Of a stretch of 64,000 nt of DNA, positions 13,573 to 25,200 are shown in pieces (position 1 is the stretch's first letter; every line of letters starts with the position of its first letter). Both the position numbers and the translations under genes were made by a program. The notes beneath the pieces were generated by a model. The model was not told the origin of the DNA. It worked only from the letters and a program-made list of their open reading frames with translations, and searched no databases. The stretch covers positions 12,418,001 to 12,482,000 of the forward strand of contig OY288251.1 in assembly GCA_958450325.1 (NCBI GenBank). The letters are read 5' to 3'. Origin of the DNA: Agrostemma githago. Taxonomy: Eukaryota > Streptophyta > Magnoliopsida > Caryophyllales > Caryophyllaceae.

Positions 13573-13920
13573 TGTAAGAATATTTTATGATATAATAATA
13601 TTATGGGATATGTAATATATCTTCCTTATTATTATGGTAATATTTCTTCCTCATAATTATGGTCTTATTGGAAATCGGGATCTTATAGAGATATGTTATC
13701 ACAATAATATCGGACTAAATAAGGAGTTTTTTCCATATTTACTCAACCTTGATGGAAGGTCGAGATTACCGTAATCTAAAACACTAATAGGAAATCGGTC
13801 CTCTCTCTGCCTATATAGTGGAGTCTTCCCCATCAGAAACTCTATGTAAGAATGCTTAATGACAACACTTATATATTACGTTATGGGACAAGGGAGAGAA
13901 ACCGTACCTATTATTATACA
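13573..13920 (+). repeat. 5' LTR of decayed Copia element
   Basis: It starts TGTAAGAA and is taken to end ATTATACA. Nearly identical to 16108-16452, with scattered substitutions such as TTATGGGATATG versus TTATGGAATATG. Confidence 0.7.
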
Positions 13921-15159
13921 TCATATTACTCCGTATTAACGAGTTTGTCTTTCAATTATGATTCTTATTATTATGTACTCGTATTACGTTTTGGAGTATG
14001 CCAATATGGTGTGTGTGATTATGCATGATAGAAGTCTACAATGACATGTCCACAATTGCCCATCTTCAAATTATGGTCATTAAAGCTACTGGGTCATCTA
14101 TCTCACAAGCAGCATACATATATATAATGATTGAATTAAGTGCATGTTTTGTAGATAATGTTTCACAATGTTCTACTGAATTAATATATCCTATGTAATG
14201 TTGCACATACGTCTCATATATTGCCATAATCCGTGATTTTCAATTATTCAATCATATAACGTTTGAATTGGTAGTGAGTTGTAGCTTGTTGTCTCCTGAA
14301 TTTGTTGCCATGCATAACAAAGATCTTATTATCGATATGAAATTAATGAAAGTTTAACCTAAAATTGTTATCATCATTGATTATTATGTTAAACTGATTT
14401 TGTCATGATTATATGATTTACTATATACATATTGATTAGTAAATAGATTAAAGTTTTTAATGTGGAGTGACTTTAAATTTTATTGATGAGTAATTCCATG
14501 AGAATATGATTATGAATTATGATATATACTCCGTATGATTATGTTTTACTGAAACATGGTTTCACCGTATTGATTATGATCATTCGATATAATTCAATCG
14601 TCGTTTGATAAAGAATAATGATTTATTAAGTTACAATTTCATATTCCGGTTTTAGATAATGATAATATGAAATTCTTATGGTTAAATTTCACCGCAGTCA
14701 ATTTACAACTTAAGTTTAATTTTGACTTACTATAGTCATTATATCGTTCACATATAAAAATATATATTTACCCAATTACCCGCAGGTAGATTATATTACC
14801 ATGTGTAACATCCTATTTATTTAAATATTTTAGTGACTACCCACAAGAGCACTATTATTAATGACGTGTTGTTTCACATATTGAAGCCTTATTATTTATG
14901 TTGTCTTATTTTATCACAACTAAAATTACCTAACCAAGTGAAGTCTTATGATATAACTCTGTTGTTGAGCTTAATGGAACGAACAAACTACTCTGAATAA
15001 AAAGAGTAGTTTAAGTTCACCTTGAGGTTGATGAAACTGGATACTTGTCTTCGCAAAGACAACCCGACTGACTTAACTTCTGAAAGTACTGCTCAAATCA
15101 AATATCTTTCCATGAATCTTGGGAGAGATCTGACAGATTATGCATTTTATTCTTGCGTT

Positions 15160-16080
15160 GGATAATACCAACATTAAGACTTAAGAATTCATTGTATGGA
15201 CTGAAACAAATATTGAGACAATGATCTTAAAGTTCGATAAAATCATTACTGATTTTAAAGAAAATATCATTGATCCTTGCATAAATCTCAAAATCAGTGG
15301 GAGTAAGTTCATATTTGATTCGGTATGGACATGATATTTTATTAGCCAATAACGATCTTGGTTTATTACATAAAACTAAGACTTATGTCTTAAATGGCTA
15401 AATAAAGAATATCCTTATGCATGGTTGGAAACTTAATGTATGCTCAGTAAACCTGACATTATTTATGCTCACATATAGAAAATTAGATCACCCACAGGTG
15501 AATGGTTATTCTGATTCAGATTTTGGGATGTTATGACACAAGACACTGTACTCACAGTTGCTTTATAACTTCACCGTGGAAGCTGAATATGTGGCTTACT
15601 CCAGGGCCTTAATATAAGGAGAGTATGATTGCGTAACTACCGTGATAATAATGAAATTGTTATTTTTTTCTAACTCCATAAATGATATGATATCTAAGGG
15701 GTCAAAACACATGAACCTTAAATATCTTTTACTAAAGCAAGATGTTAGATCACATAATTAATGAGATCTCCTTAATGATTCTACACTTGCTATATAATAT
15801 CATTTCTGTTTTCCAATGTGTACACATTTATTATTGGATGAATGATAACAGATAGATAGTCGTTTTAGACATTATGTGGACCATTACGATAAACTTCACT
15901 TATGACCTAACTGTTCAATTCGTTGATGTAGTGGTACATGGAAGTAAGCATGTTGCAGATTGACATGTGCACGCCATGACTCTCTTTATTGACTGAATTA
16001 GTCAAGGCACTTATGAGTTATGAACACTATATGTTTTAGCATAGTATGCGCAACTTATATATTCTCTAACGAACATTATA
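15160..16080 (+). pseudogene. Copia pol remnant (RT and RNase H scraps)
   Basis: Recognisable pieces lie in order on the plus strand, in several frames. Around 15181-15222 is LKNSLYGLKQ followed by LRQ and a stop (Copia RT consensus SLYGLKQSPRQW). Around 15325-15380 is a YGHDILLANND piece (consensus YVDDILLA). Around 15495-15525 is NGYSDSDFG, and around 15575-15600 is EAEYVAY from the RNase H region. Stops and frameshifts separate all of them, and gag, protease and integrase are not seen. Confidence 0.75.
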
Positions 16081-16107
16081 GATGTTCCAATCGACCAAGT
16101 GGGAGAT

Positions 16108-16455
16108 TGTAAGAATATTTTATGATATAATAATATTATGGAATATGTAATATATCTTCCTCATTATTATGGTAATATTTTTTCCTCATAATTATGGTCT
16201 TATTGGAAATCGGGATCTTATAGAGATATGCTATCACAATAATATCAGATTAAATAAGGAGTTTTTCCATATTTACTCAACCTTGATGGAAGGTCGAGAT
16301 TACCGTAATCTAAAACACTAATAGGAAACTGGTCCTCTCTTTGCCTATATAATGGAGTCTTCCCCATCAGAAACTCTATGTAAGAATGCTTAATGACAAC
16401 ACTTATATATTACGTTATGGGACAAGGGAGAGAAACCGTACCTATTATTATTATT
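16108..16455 (+). repeat. 3' LTR of decayed Copia element
   Basis: Direct repeat of 13573-13917, beginning TGTAAGAA after the polypurine tract. The right edge is blurred because the sequence beyond ATTATTATTA (from about 16453) differs from what follows the 5' copy. The Athila element inserted about 180 bp further right. Confidence 0.7.
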
Positions 16456-16630
16456 TGAAGATCATATGAAGACGTATTATTATTATTCGAAATTATCTTC
16501 TTATTATTTATGAAGTCGTCTTATAGAGATCTAATATCATTCGTATTAGATTTTGACTTATTCCATAATGAGGTATGTCTTAATCTCGTCTTAATTAATC
16601 TTTTGTGACCTTAATTTTGTTCAAAGATTT

Positions 16631-18016
16631 TGACAGGGGTAGTCGTATCCCTAATCAAAGATACCCTAAGGTTCACTAACTAATGTAGATAATGAAGTAG
16701 GGGTCGAACCTCAAGGAGACGGGACTCAAATACTTGCTCTAAGGTCTAGACTAAAGATTGCAGGTCACTGTTTTTCAGTTTGTTTTAAGTGGACTAACAA
16801 CTAACTGCTATAGGATAAATCAATAATAAAAAAAGGTCTAGGGTCTCAGGTTCACAATGAATGTCAATCAGGTCAGGGAGTCAACTAACAGGTCAATAAT
16901 CGAACTGTCTAAGGTGTAGGTCCGGTCGGTACTACTACAAACTTTAGAACTAAACTTAACCTGCGGTCGCTAGAATTAAGCTAGTCTACCCAAAATGTCG
17001 TGACCTAATTAGTCCTTAACCCGGTCGACGAAAAGTCCTAATTGTGATACTAACTAATTAATCCTGGTCAGTAATTAATCAATCAGAATTAAAACAACAT
17101 TCAGGTGACAGTTCATATGATCAGAGACATGTCAATTTTCTATAACCTAATTAACACCCATCGATCCCCTCAAACCCTAGATAGAAATTAGCTACTCATA
17201 ATGATCGTAAATAAACTAACGGAATGTGAATTGCAATTAACCATGATGGATGCGAATCAAATCAAACTACGAGACTGAAATCAGATAACTACGAAAACTA
17301 AGGGTGAATTAAGACAAGAATTAAACTAGGGAATTAAAACAAGAATTAAACTAGAGAATTGAAATTAAAATTAAAATCAAAATTAAAGTAGCGATACCGA
17401 AGAATTTGAGATCTGAAAAGGAAGAACAGAGTACGATGAATCTTGTGAAGGAAAAGCGGAATGAACGTAACTTCTATTCTAGCCAAAACTAACGTAATGT
17501 TTTTTTGTGTGTTCGAAATCAAAATTCAAAAGTCCAAAAAGTAAAGTCTGACAATCCTCCTCCAATTGATTTAAAAGAATTTAGTTGGACTTACAAAGCA
17601 GGCCCAAAATTCTAAATAAAAGAAAATCCAATTTGCGGCCTGAATGCGAGGCACTCGATCGAGTACATGCGTGCACTCGATCGAGTGGATCCGTATCTGC
17701 AGCTTTATCACGGAAATCGGCACTCGATCGAGTGCTTAGCACCACTCGATCGAGTGGGTGCTGCTGAGCTCGTCATTGACATATTCATTTGCTTCTCGGC
17801 TTTTTCGTTTTCTTCCTCGTCCTTCGTCCTCGTCTCGGTTATCTGGGCTATCACTCCTAAATATGTTCGAAATTGCACTTAACCTGCAAAATAGCATGAG
17901 AACCGACAGTATCGACTTTCTAATAGAAATCGACATTAAACATATAATTATGGAAGAAGAAAAGCTTAAAAACGGTTGTCGGGGACAATAAAATACGATA
18001 TAAAATATGTTGATCA
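16631..18016 (-). repeat. Athila 3' LTR (left), 1386 bp
   Basis: It begins TGACAGGGGTAG and ends TATGTTGATCA. It matches the right LTR, which is split into 28296-28586 and 34818-35912 and totals exactly 1386 bp. Differences include ACATGTC/ACAGGTC near 17125 and GTCGGGG/GTCAGGG near 17978. Four perfect 12-bp palindromes ACTCGATCGAGT lie at 17648-17758. Confidence 0.95.
17648..17758. repeat. Palindrome cluster in Athila left LTR
   Basis: Four copies of ACTCGATCGAGT (three of them inside the 14-bp palindrome CACTCGATCGAGTG or nearly so) are spaced by 11, 36 and 9 bp or so. The same cluster is in the right LTR at about 35547-35653. On the element's minus strand this places it within the LTR, in the U3 side. 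Confidence 0.9.
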
Positions 18017-19710
18017 AACTCCCCCAAACCAAACCTTTGCTTGTCCTCAAGCAAACAACTAATATATACAAACGAGGACAAGTGATGTGAAACACGACTC
18101 AGAACTAAATTACAATCATTCTCCTAAAATCGACTAAAACCGACGAGAAAACACGTTATGCTCAAGAATGCAACGAGATCAATAGTCATGCCATAATCAA
18201 ACCATTGCCTGCCAAACTTTCAATCTTGCAAGACCAATAATGTCGGACTTCCTTACGGTTGTCGCTCGACACTCATAAGTACGGGTAAGTATATATGTGA
18301 AGATAGGAAAGAATAAAGACACTCACTCGACTTATGAAGTATGCATGCAGTTGAATATGAAATCAATCTCCCCAATCAAATACGTGTTCCACCAATCAGG
18401 ACCATAGTACATGCCAAGAACTTACAAGGGGTGGCCTATATGTGAGGGAATAAAATGGACTGTGCTTAAAGCACGTATGGAAATGAGGGGCTAAGACCAG
18501 TAGTCGCAGCTACACAATAAAAACTATTCATCCAAAAATCTCAACTGTGAATTCTGGCTACTAACTAGAAATAAGACTCAAAAGAGCATAGGAGGGAATT
18601 TTGCCATCCTCCTAATTATAATTCAATTCTAGTTTCAACATCTCGACCGTTCCCCAAAATATTATAAGAAGCATATATGTTTTCTTTTCTTGGAATTTTT
18701 CTTCCTTTTCTAATTCCATTTTTTTTTCTTTCTTTTTCATGCTTCTATATTTTTTCAATTCAGACAAGGGGAAGGCGAAAACAAGGTCGCACAATAATAT
18801 TACACACTACGATCCAAAAGATGTAAAAATCCCAAAATATGATCAGGGTGATTCCAATTACGTTCACTGCGACTGTCCTGGTAAGGTAGGCTATTCTGGG
18901 TTGTAGCTAACTGATATAAATATCATGAAAACAAGCTTACAACAGCTGAAACGGGCTGAACAAAGGGAAACTGACCTAAATCTACAGGGTAGTAAAAATG
19001 GGTCGTTTGGCTATGTGGAGCTCATCAAAAACAGAAATGCCTTTCCTCATGTACCTCCTCCTCAAACCAAACACGTATTCAATATCAAGAGACGGATGTC
19101 ATATTTATGCAAATTAACGTTACACATTCCATAAGGAGAAACCACTCAATTCCTAATTATAAATGAGACCAGTTATAGATGTTACTGGCCTAGGAAGCTC
19201 TAAATTCTCAGAATTTTTGTGGTTTGCCGACAAAATGGTCAAATTTACTCATTTGGCAATTAATAGTTTAATAGGCAATCATATTAAAATCATCTCATCT
19301 CAAGTATTACATGCATTCAGGTACGGAGTCAGTTGTCAATTAGGAAAAATCAAGTAAAACGCATTGTCATCATCGCCGTTTTGCATGTTTCACACCGGAC
19401 ACAAGACACACAAAAATAAAATCTTTTTGAATATTTTTTTTTATTTTTCAATTTTTTTTTTTTTTTTTTTGGATTTTTAGAATTTTTGAAAGCACACAAA
19501 AGAAAATAGAAGCACACAAATTCTCCCCCAAACCTAAATGTCACAGTGTCCTCAATGTGACTCTACAACATATATGACAAACAAATCCACAGCCAATCCT
19601 AAGGACAACTCGACCTAAGGGGAAGTAAAAAAAAATCTAGGAAAGCAATAAAAACAGAAATAAAAAGGAAAGAAAGTACCGTATATACAATGGTAGCTCC
19701 CCCAAACCGG
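18017..19710 (-). other. Athila 3' non-coding region
   Basis: It lies between the env-like gene and the 3' LTR on the minus strand. It holds a purine-rich tract next to the LTR (18017-18030), CTTGCTTGTCCTCAAGCAA (about 18038-18056) and two T-rich tracts (about 18660-18755 and 19425-19475). No protein is recognised. The CTTGCTTGTCCTCAAGCAA block and several shorter phrases recur in the non-autonomous element at 55825 onward. Confidence 0.6.
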
Positions 19711-21212
19711 CTAATCAGCCATCTCATCATCTCCACCGGTCCCAGATGGACCGGCTCCAGTATCGCCCTGACCGCCGCCATTACCACCCTGTTGACCCGA
19801 CTGTCGCAAGTCCCTCAACCACTGTGCTCCTAGGCCGCCGTAGGTGTGGACGTAGTCCGGACCCCAAGCAGCTGGATCAACCCCATAATCGTGGAAAATA
19901 CCACTAGTATCTCCCGGACCTCTCCAGTAAGACGGGTGTTGAGGCGTCGAGATTCCTTGAGTAAGCATGAACTCGTGGATCTCCTGGTTGACGATGCTCT
20001 GGTTAATCCCCTCGTGTACCCGTCGTTGGTGCTCGTAAACTGGATCATACATAAACGGATACGGGTGCGGAAACTCGGCACCCGGAGTCTGGAACGGGAA
20101 AGTCGGGGTGTGTGTGTGTGGCCCTGGGGGGCTCGGTCTCATCGGGTTCAGTCTCTACACGAACCCTACGTCGAGGGGGTTGAACGCCCTCGTCAAAAAT
20201 GAAGAGCTCCTCGGGAATGAGGTAGCTCGGCGGATCGGGTGTGTCCTCGCCTGCGGGAGTGGGTTGCAAGGCGAGGAGTGGTGGTAGGATTGTCCCTTCG
20301 ACAACCGGAAGTTTCATCCAAATCTTTTCACGAACGCGCCACTTAAACTCCGGGGGATTGCCCCGAATCCACTTCAAAGTGGAGAAGAGGTAGCTACGGT
20401 CTAGCAAGGGGACTCGGTCGGTGAGACTCTCAAAAGTGGCTGTTTCCCCAAAACCCATAATATAGCGCTTTGCTAGCGCGGTGACAATGGCTCCACAACC
20501 GAGCGGTCCAGATCCACTGATCTGGCGCTCGATACCGACACAAATCATACCGGGTGCACTGAATGCCTTTAGGGATTTTCTAAAGGGGTTCAGGTAGTGT
20601 CCTAGAATCAACACCTCCAATGAGTGAAGTTTACTCATGTCGGAGCGTGGAAAAACCACATGACTCAAAATCCGCAAGAAGAGGAGGATAGTAGGGTGTG
20701 GGATGGCATTGAGTGCCATAGCGGTGACACTTGCACGACGGTCCAAAAATAAGTGGAAGTAGGGAGGTGCCTTCGAACTCTCGGGTATGTCTATGATGTC
20801 TTCATTCTGGTTATAGGTAAGCCTGAGACACTCGGATAAAGCACTAAGGGGGATGGAATGCTCCTCATTGTTCAACCGAAAGGATATCATGTTATCTCGT
20901 CTAACAAACTCAAATGAACTTAAGAATTCTAAAGTGAGTACTCGGTAAGATAACTCACGTAGTGTCCATAAGCCACCGAATCCGGTCATGGACAAGAGGT
21001 GCAATAATTGCTCGTTCAAACCGAGCTCGATTGTAAATTGTGACGAGCAGCACCGGGTAGCTTCCATCGACCTAGGTATCAATTCAACCAAACGAGCTCT
21101 CTGGGCCTCGTCCCTGCACACAATTTCTTCGTAACCTGGCACAGGCTGAACAGCCGGCTGCCTTGCATTCCTGTTCCTGTTGTTGTTCCAGGGTGGATTC
21201 CTTCTTCCTGCC
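19711..21212 (-). pseudogene. Athila env-like/ORF1 protein gene, frameshifted
   Basis: It sits downstream of pol in the env position and resembles the ATHILA ORF-1 family. The likely start is the ATG at 21210-21212 (MAGRRNPPWNN); upstream codons to 21244 are also open. The first frame carries FTIELGLNEQ, a segment ending TLEFLSSFEF, FRLNNEEHSIPLSALSE and ALNAIPHPTILLFLRI. It shifts to another frame between 20142 and 20045, at a (GT)n plus G6 tract (about 20107-20131). The second frame carries a proline-rich part and a Gly-rich tail ending at 19711. The break is most simply an indel in that repeat. The function of these plant env-like proteins is not proven. Confidence 0.8.
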
Positions 21213-21244
21213 ATGACTATAGCATAATAACAAAACACAATCAT

Positions 21245-21711
21245 ATAAAAATCTCACAAAAAATACCAAATTTTCGGCCAAAATCAGACCCCATACACAA
21301 AAATCGATTTTTGAGCACAAAGTGGTGAAATTAACACAAAATCAAGCATGCAATGAGATTAATATATAACTAAGGATGAAATTATACCATAAAACTAAGA
21401 AGAGAAGCAAGAAAATCAAAAACCCAAAATATACCTTAAGAAAGGACGAAAGTGACGAGAATAGGGGAGAAAGGGACGAAAATTTCAAAAATCAACACCA
21501 AGAAACACAAATAACCGCTCCCAATTGCAATTTAGAAGCAAAAAATGTGAAATTTGGTCAAGAATTGATGAAATAGGAGTGAATTGAGTGATTTGGGGTT
21601 TTAGGGTTCTTAAGACTAGTAAGGGGGGAGGGGTTTTAATTGGAAACTGATTTTAAAAAAAAGAATGAAAAGCAAATAAAAGAGTTCAAAACCGGTTATG
21701 GACCCGGTTCA
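21245..21711 (-). other. Spacer upstream of the env-like gene
   Basis: Non-coding on the element strand, AT-rich. It would include the env-like gene's leader, or the splice acceptor if it is expressed from a spliced RNA. No clear site was identified. Confidence 0.4.
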
Positions 21712-21970
21712 GGGGCACTCGACCGAGTGAATGACCGACTCGATCGAGTGATCCCTTGAGAACTAGGCAGACCCCCTCCGTCAGGGCACTCGACCGAGTG
21801 CATAGGCCACTCGGTCGAGTGACCACTGAAAAATGAACAGAAACCTCTTCGTCAGGGCACTCGACCGAGTGCATAGGCCACTCGGTCGAGTGACCACTGA
21901 AAATTGAACAGAAGCCTCTTCGTCAGGGCACTCGACCGAGTGCATAGGCCACTCGGTCGAGTGACCACTG
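21712..21970. repeat. 71-bp tandem repeat with paired palindromes
   Basis: Three copies with a 71-bp period (TCAGGGCACTCGACCGAG at about 21781, 21852 and 21923) follow a degenerate copy at 21712. Each unit holds a facing pair, ACTCGACCGAGT and ACTCGGTCGAGT, 11 bp apart, so each unit can also fold as an inverted repeat. It lies between pol and the env-like gene of the Athila element. Confidence 0.9.
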
Positions 21971-22097
21971 CACCTGCTACTCCTCCTCTTTTTATTCTTT
22001 AAATTGCTTCAAAATCCTGAAATTAAATCAATTAAACCGTAAAATTCCCTCATCCTCACTCGATAATTAAAACTAACTCCCAATTAGAGCTACCAAG

Positions 22098-22100
<3 letters not shown>

Positions 22101-22129
<29 letters not shown>
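22101..22129. repeat. Poly-A tract inside Athila
   Basis: About 29 consecutive A (poly-T on the element strand), between pol and the palindrome repeat. It is probably a simple-repeat expansion. Confidence 0.9.
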
Positions 22130-22131
<2 letters not shown>

Positions 22132-22139
22132 CGGAAAGG

Positions 22140-22229
22140 GAAATTACACATTTATACAAGTGGTGCCGGGTTGCCTCCCGGTTAGCGCTGGTTTTTACGG
22201 TCCCGCTCGACCGGTTTACCTCAATTGGA
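22140..22229 (-). other. Conserved post-pol box of Athila elements
   Basis: The minus strand just after the pol stop reads AGCGCTAACCGGGAGGCAACCCGG. A GGGAGGCAACCC box at this place recurs in many plant Athila elements, from general knowledge of the family. Its role is not established; a link to the downstream env-like gene is speculation. Confidence 0.5.
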
Positions 22230-25200
22230 TTAGGTGGAATCGAGAGTGTCGTTGAGGTCCATGGCCTCTATGACACCGACATATGCACCTTCGTGATAGA
22301 GCTTGAGGCGCTGACCGTTCACCTTGAATATTTCGCCCTTGTCGGTAGTGAGTGTAACCGACCCAAATTTGTTCACTTCAGTTACCGTGAACGGTCCAGA
22401 CCATCGGGATTTAAGTTTCCCGGGAAAGAGTCTAAGTCGGGAATTAAATAAAAGTACCTTATCGCCGACATGGAACTCTCGGGGGATGATGCGCTTATCA
22501 TGCCATCTTTTGGTCCGCTCCTTATAAATTATCGCGCTATCATAAGCATGGAGACGGAATTCATCTAGTTCGTTCAATTGCATGAGGCGCTTCTCTCCGG
22601 CTAGTTTCGGATCAAGATTGAGCTCCTTTAAGGCCCACATAGCCTTGAACTCGAGTTCTACGGGTAGATGGCAAGCCTTGCCATAAACAAGCCTATACGG
22701 GGATGTCCCGATAGGAGTCTTGAATGCGGTCCGGTAAGCCCAAAGAGAGTCATCGAGTTTCGAACTCCAATCTTTTCTCGAGGTATGGACAACCTTCTCG
22801 AGAATAGACTTGATCTCACGGTTCGAGATCTCGACTTGTCCACTAGTTTGTGGATGATAGGCTAGCCCGGTACGGTGGTGAACACCATATTTCTTCAATA
22901 GGTTAGTTAGTTGGCGTTCATGAAAATGTGAACCACCATCACTAATAACAGCCCGTGGGACCCCAAAACGCGGGAATATTGTCTTCTTAAAGAACCGGAT
23001 CACCACGTTCGCATCGTTAGTAGGTGAAGCGATGGCTTCCACCCACTTCGAAACATAGTCTACGGCGACCAAAATATACCGATTCCCATAAGAAGAAGGG
23101 AACGGTCCTTGATAATCTATACCCCAAACGTCAAATAATTCTACCTCAAGAATCCCGGTTTGCAGCATTTCGTGTCGCCGAGAAATATTTCCCGTTCGTT
23201 GGCATGCGTCGCAAGAACGGACAAAGGTGGTGGCATCCTTGAGAATATTGGGCCAATAAAAGCCCGATTGCATTACCTTCGCAAAGGTCTTTGAAGGACC
23301 GTGATGTCCACCATAAGGGGAGGAGTGGCATCTAGTGAGGATAGCATGTACCTCACTCTCAGGAATACACCTCCTAAATAGGCCATCTGCACATTCTCGG
23401 AAAAGATACGGGTCGTCCCAAAAATACCTCTTCACATCATGTAGAAACCGCTTCTTCTGCTGATACTGAAGGTCGGGAGGTAGAGCACCTCCAACTAGAA
23501 AGTTGGCATAATCAGCAAACCATGGAGTGTCCATGGTAATAGCGAGCAAATGGTCATCGGGGAATGAATCGTCAATTGGGGCAAGATCCCCACCATCATA
23601 TCTTAGCCGGGATAGGTGATCGGCTACGACATTCTCGGCCCCGGACTTATCACGGATCTCCAAATCAAACTCCTACAGTAATAGGATCCATCTAATAAGT
23701 CTCGGTTTTGCCTCCTTCTTCGCTAGAAGGTACTTCAAGGCTGCATGATCCGTATACACTATCACCTTCGAGCCAATGAGATAGGCCCGAAACTTGTCTA
23801 GAGCATAAATGATGGCCAATAACTCTTTCTCCGTGGTAGCATAATTGATCTGCGCCATATCTAATGTCCGACTAGCATAGTAGATCGCATGTAAAGCCTT
23901 GTCTTTCCTTTGCCCGAGCACGGCTCCTACAGCGTAATCGCTAGCATCGCACATAACCTCGAAAGGCAGCTCCCAATCGGGAGCTCGGATAATAGGTGCG
24001 GAAATAAGAGCCTGCTTAATCCTGTCAAAAGCTCGAGCACACTCGTCAGTAAAGACGAACGGGGCATCTTTGAGGAGCAACTGAGTCAGAGGCTTGGCAA
24101 TCTTGGAGAAATCTTGGATGAAACGGCGGTAAAAACCCGCGTGACCAAGAAAACTCCTCACACCCTTAACATTAACGGGGTATGGTAATTGCTCAATCAC
24201 CTCGACCTTCGCTTTATCCACTTGGATGCCACGTTCGGACACTAAATGACCCAAAACGACCCCCTCGGCCACCATGAAGTGACACTTCTCCCAGTTTAAG
24301 ACCAAATTGGTCTCCTCGCAACGTTGCAAGACCCGTGAAAGATTAAGTAAACATGCATTATAATCAGTGCCGTACACACTGAAGTCATCCATGAAGACTT
24401 CCATGACAGACTCGATAAGGTCCGAAAATATGGACATCATACAACGTTGGAAAGTGGCCGGGGCATTACAAAGGCCAAAAGGCATCCTTCGGTATGCGAA
24501 GGTGCCGTAGGGACAGGTGAATGTTGTTTTCTCCTGGTCGTCCGGGTGAATTGGAATTTGGAAAAATCCCGAGTAACCATCTAAGTAACAAAAGTACTTA
24601 TGGCAAGCAAGACGCTCTAGCATCTGGTCAATGAAGGGGAGTGGGAAATGGTCTTTCCTAGTAGCTACGTTCAGCTTACGGTAGTCAATACACATTCTCC
24701 ATCCAGTCACTAATCGAGTAGAAATAAGTTCATTCCTCTCGTTCGTGATAACCGTGGTCCCACCCTTCTTAGGGACCACTTGGACTGGACTAACCCATTT
24801 AGAGTCGAAAATGGGATAGATAATGCCAGCATCTAGGAGTTTCATAACCTCCTTCCTAACCACATCCTGCATGTTCGGGTTCAACCTACGTTGTCCCTGA
24901 ATGGATGGTCTATGGTCCCCCTCTAAGTGAATGCGATGCATGCAAAACTCGGGACTAATACCACATAGGTCATCAATACTGTACCCAATAGCCTTCTTAT
25001 GTCGTCGTAGGATGACTAACAACTCCGAAAGTTGGCTATCTGTGAGTGCAGCGTTGACAATTACGGGGTTTAGACCCTTATCATCTAAGAATGCATATTT
25101 CAGATTCGGGGGAAGGGGTTTTAGTTCAGGTTTACTTACCTCGACTTCCTTTTTAGGGGTGCCGAGACTGTATACCTTCTCGATAGTGCCCTCCTTTCCG

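Larger units (their letters stand above)
13573..16455 (+). mobile_element. Decayed Copia LTR retrotransposon
   Basis: Two direct repeats of about 345 bp start with TGTAAGAATATTTTATG at 13573 and 16108 and stay highly similar to ACCGTACCTATTATTAT. The second is preceded by CCAAGTGGGAGATTG (about 16094-16109), the polypurine-tract sequence typical of Copia elements, which fixes the plus orientation. The interior is only about 2.2 kb and holds scraps of Copia reverse transcriptase and RNase H. The two LTRs differ after position 13917/16452, so exact outer limits and the TSD are not certain. Confidence 0.8.

Noticed and set aside
17585..17991. Open frames of 60-119 codons in the Athila LTR (repeated at 35481-35887)
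   Set aside because: They are by-products of the palindrome cluster in the LTR and have no domain.
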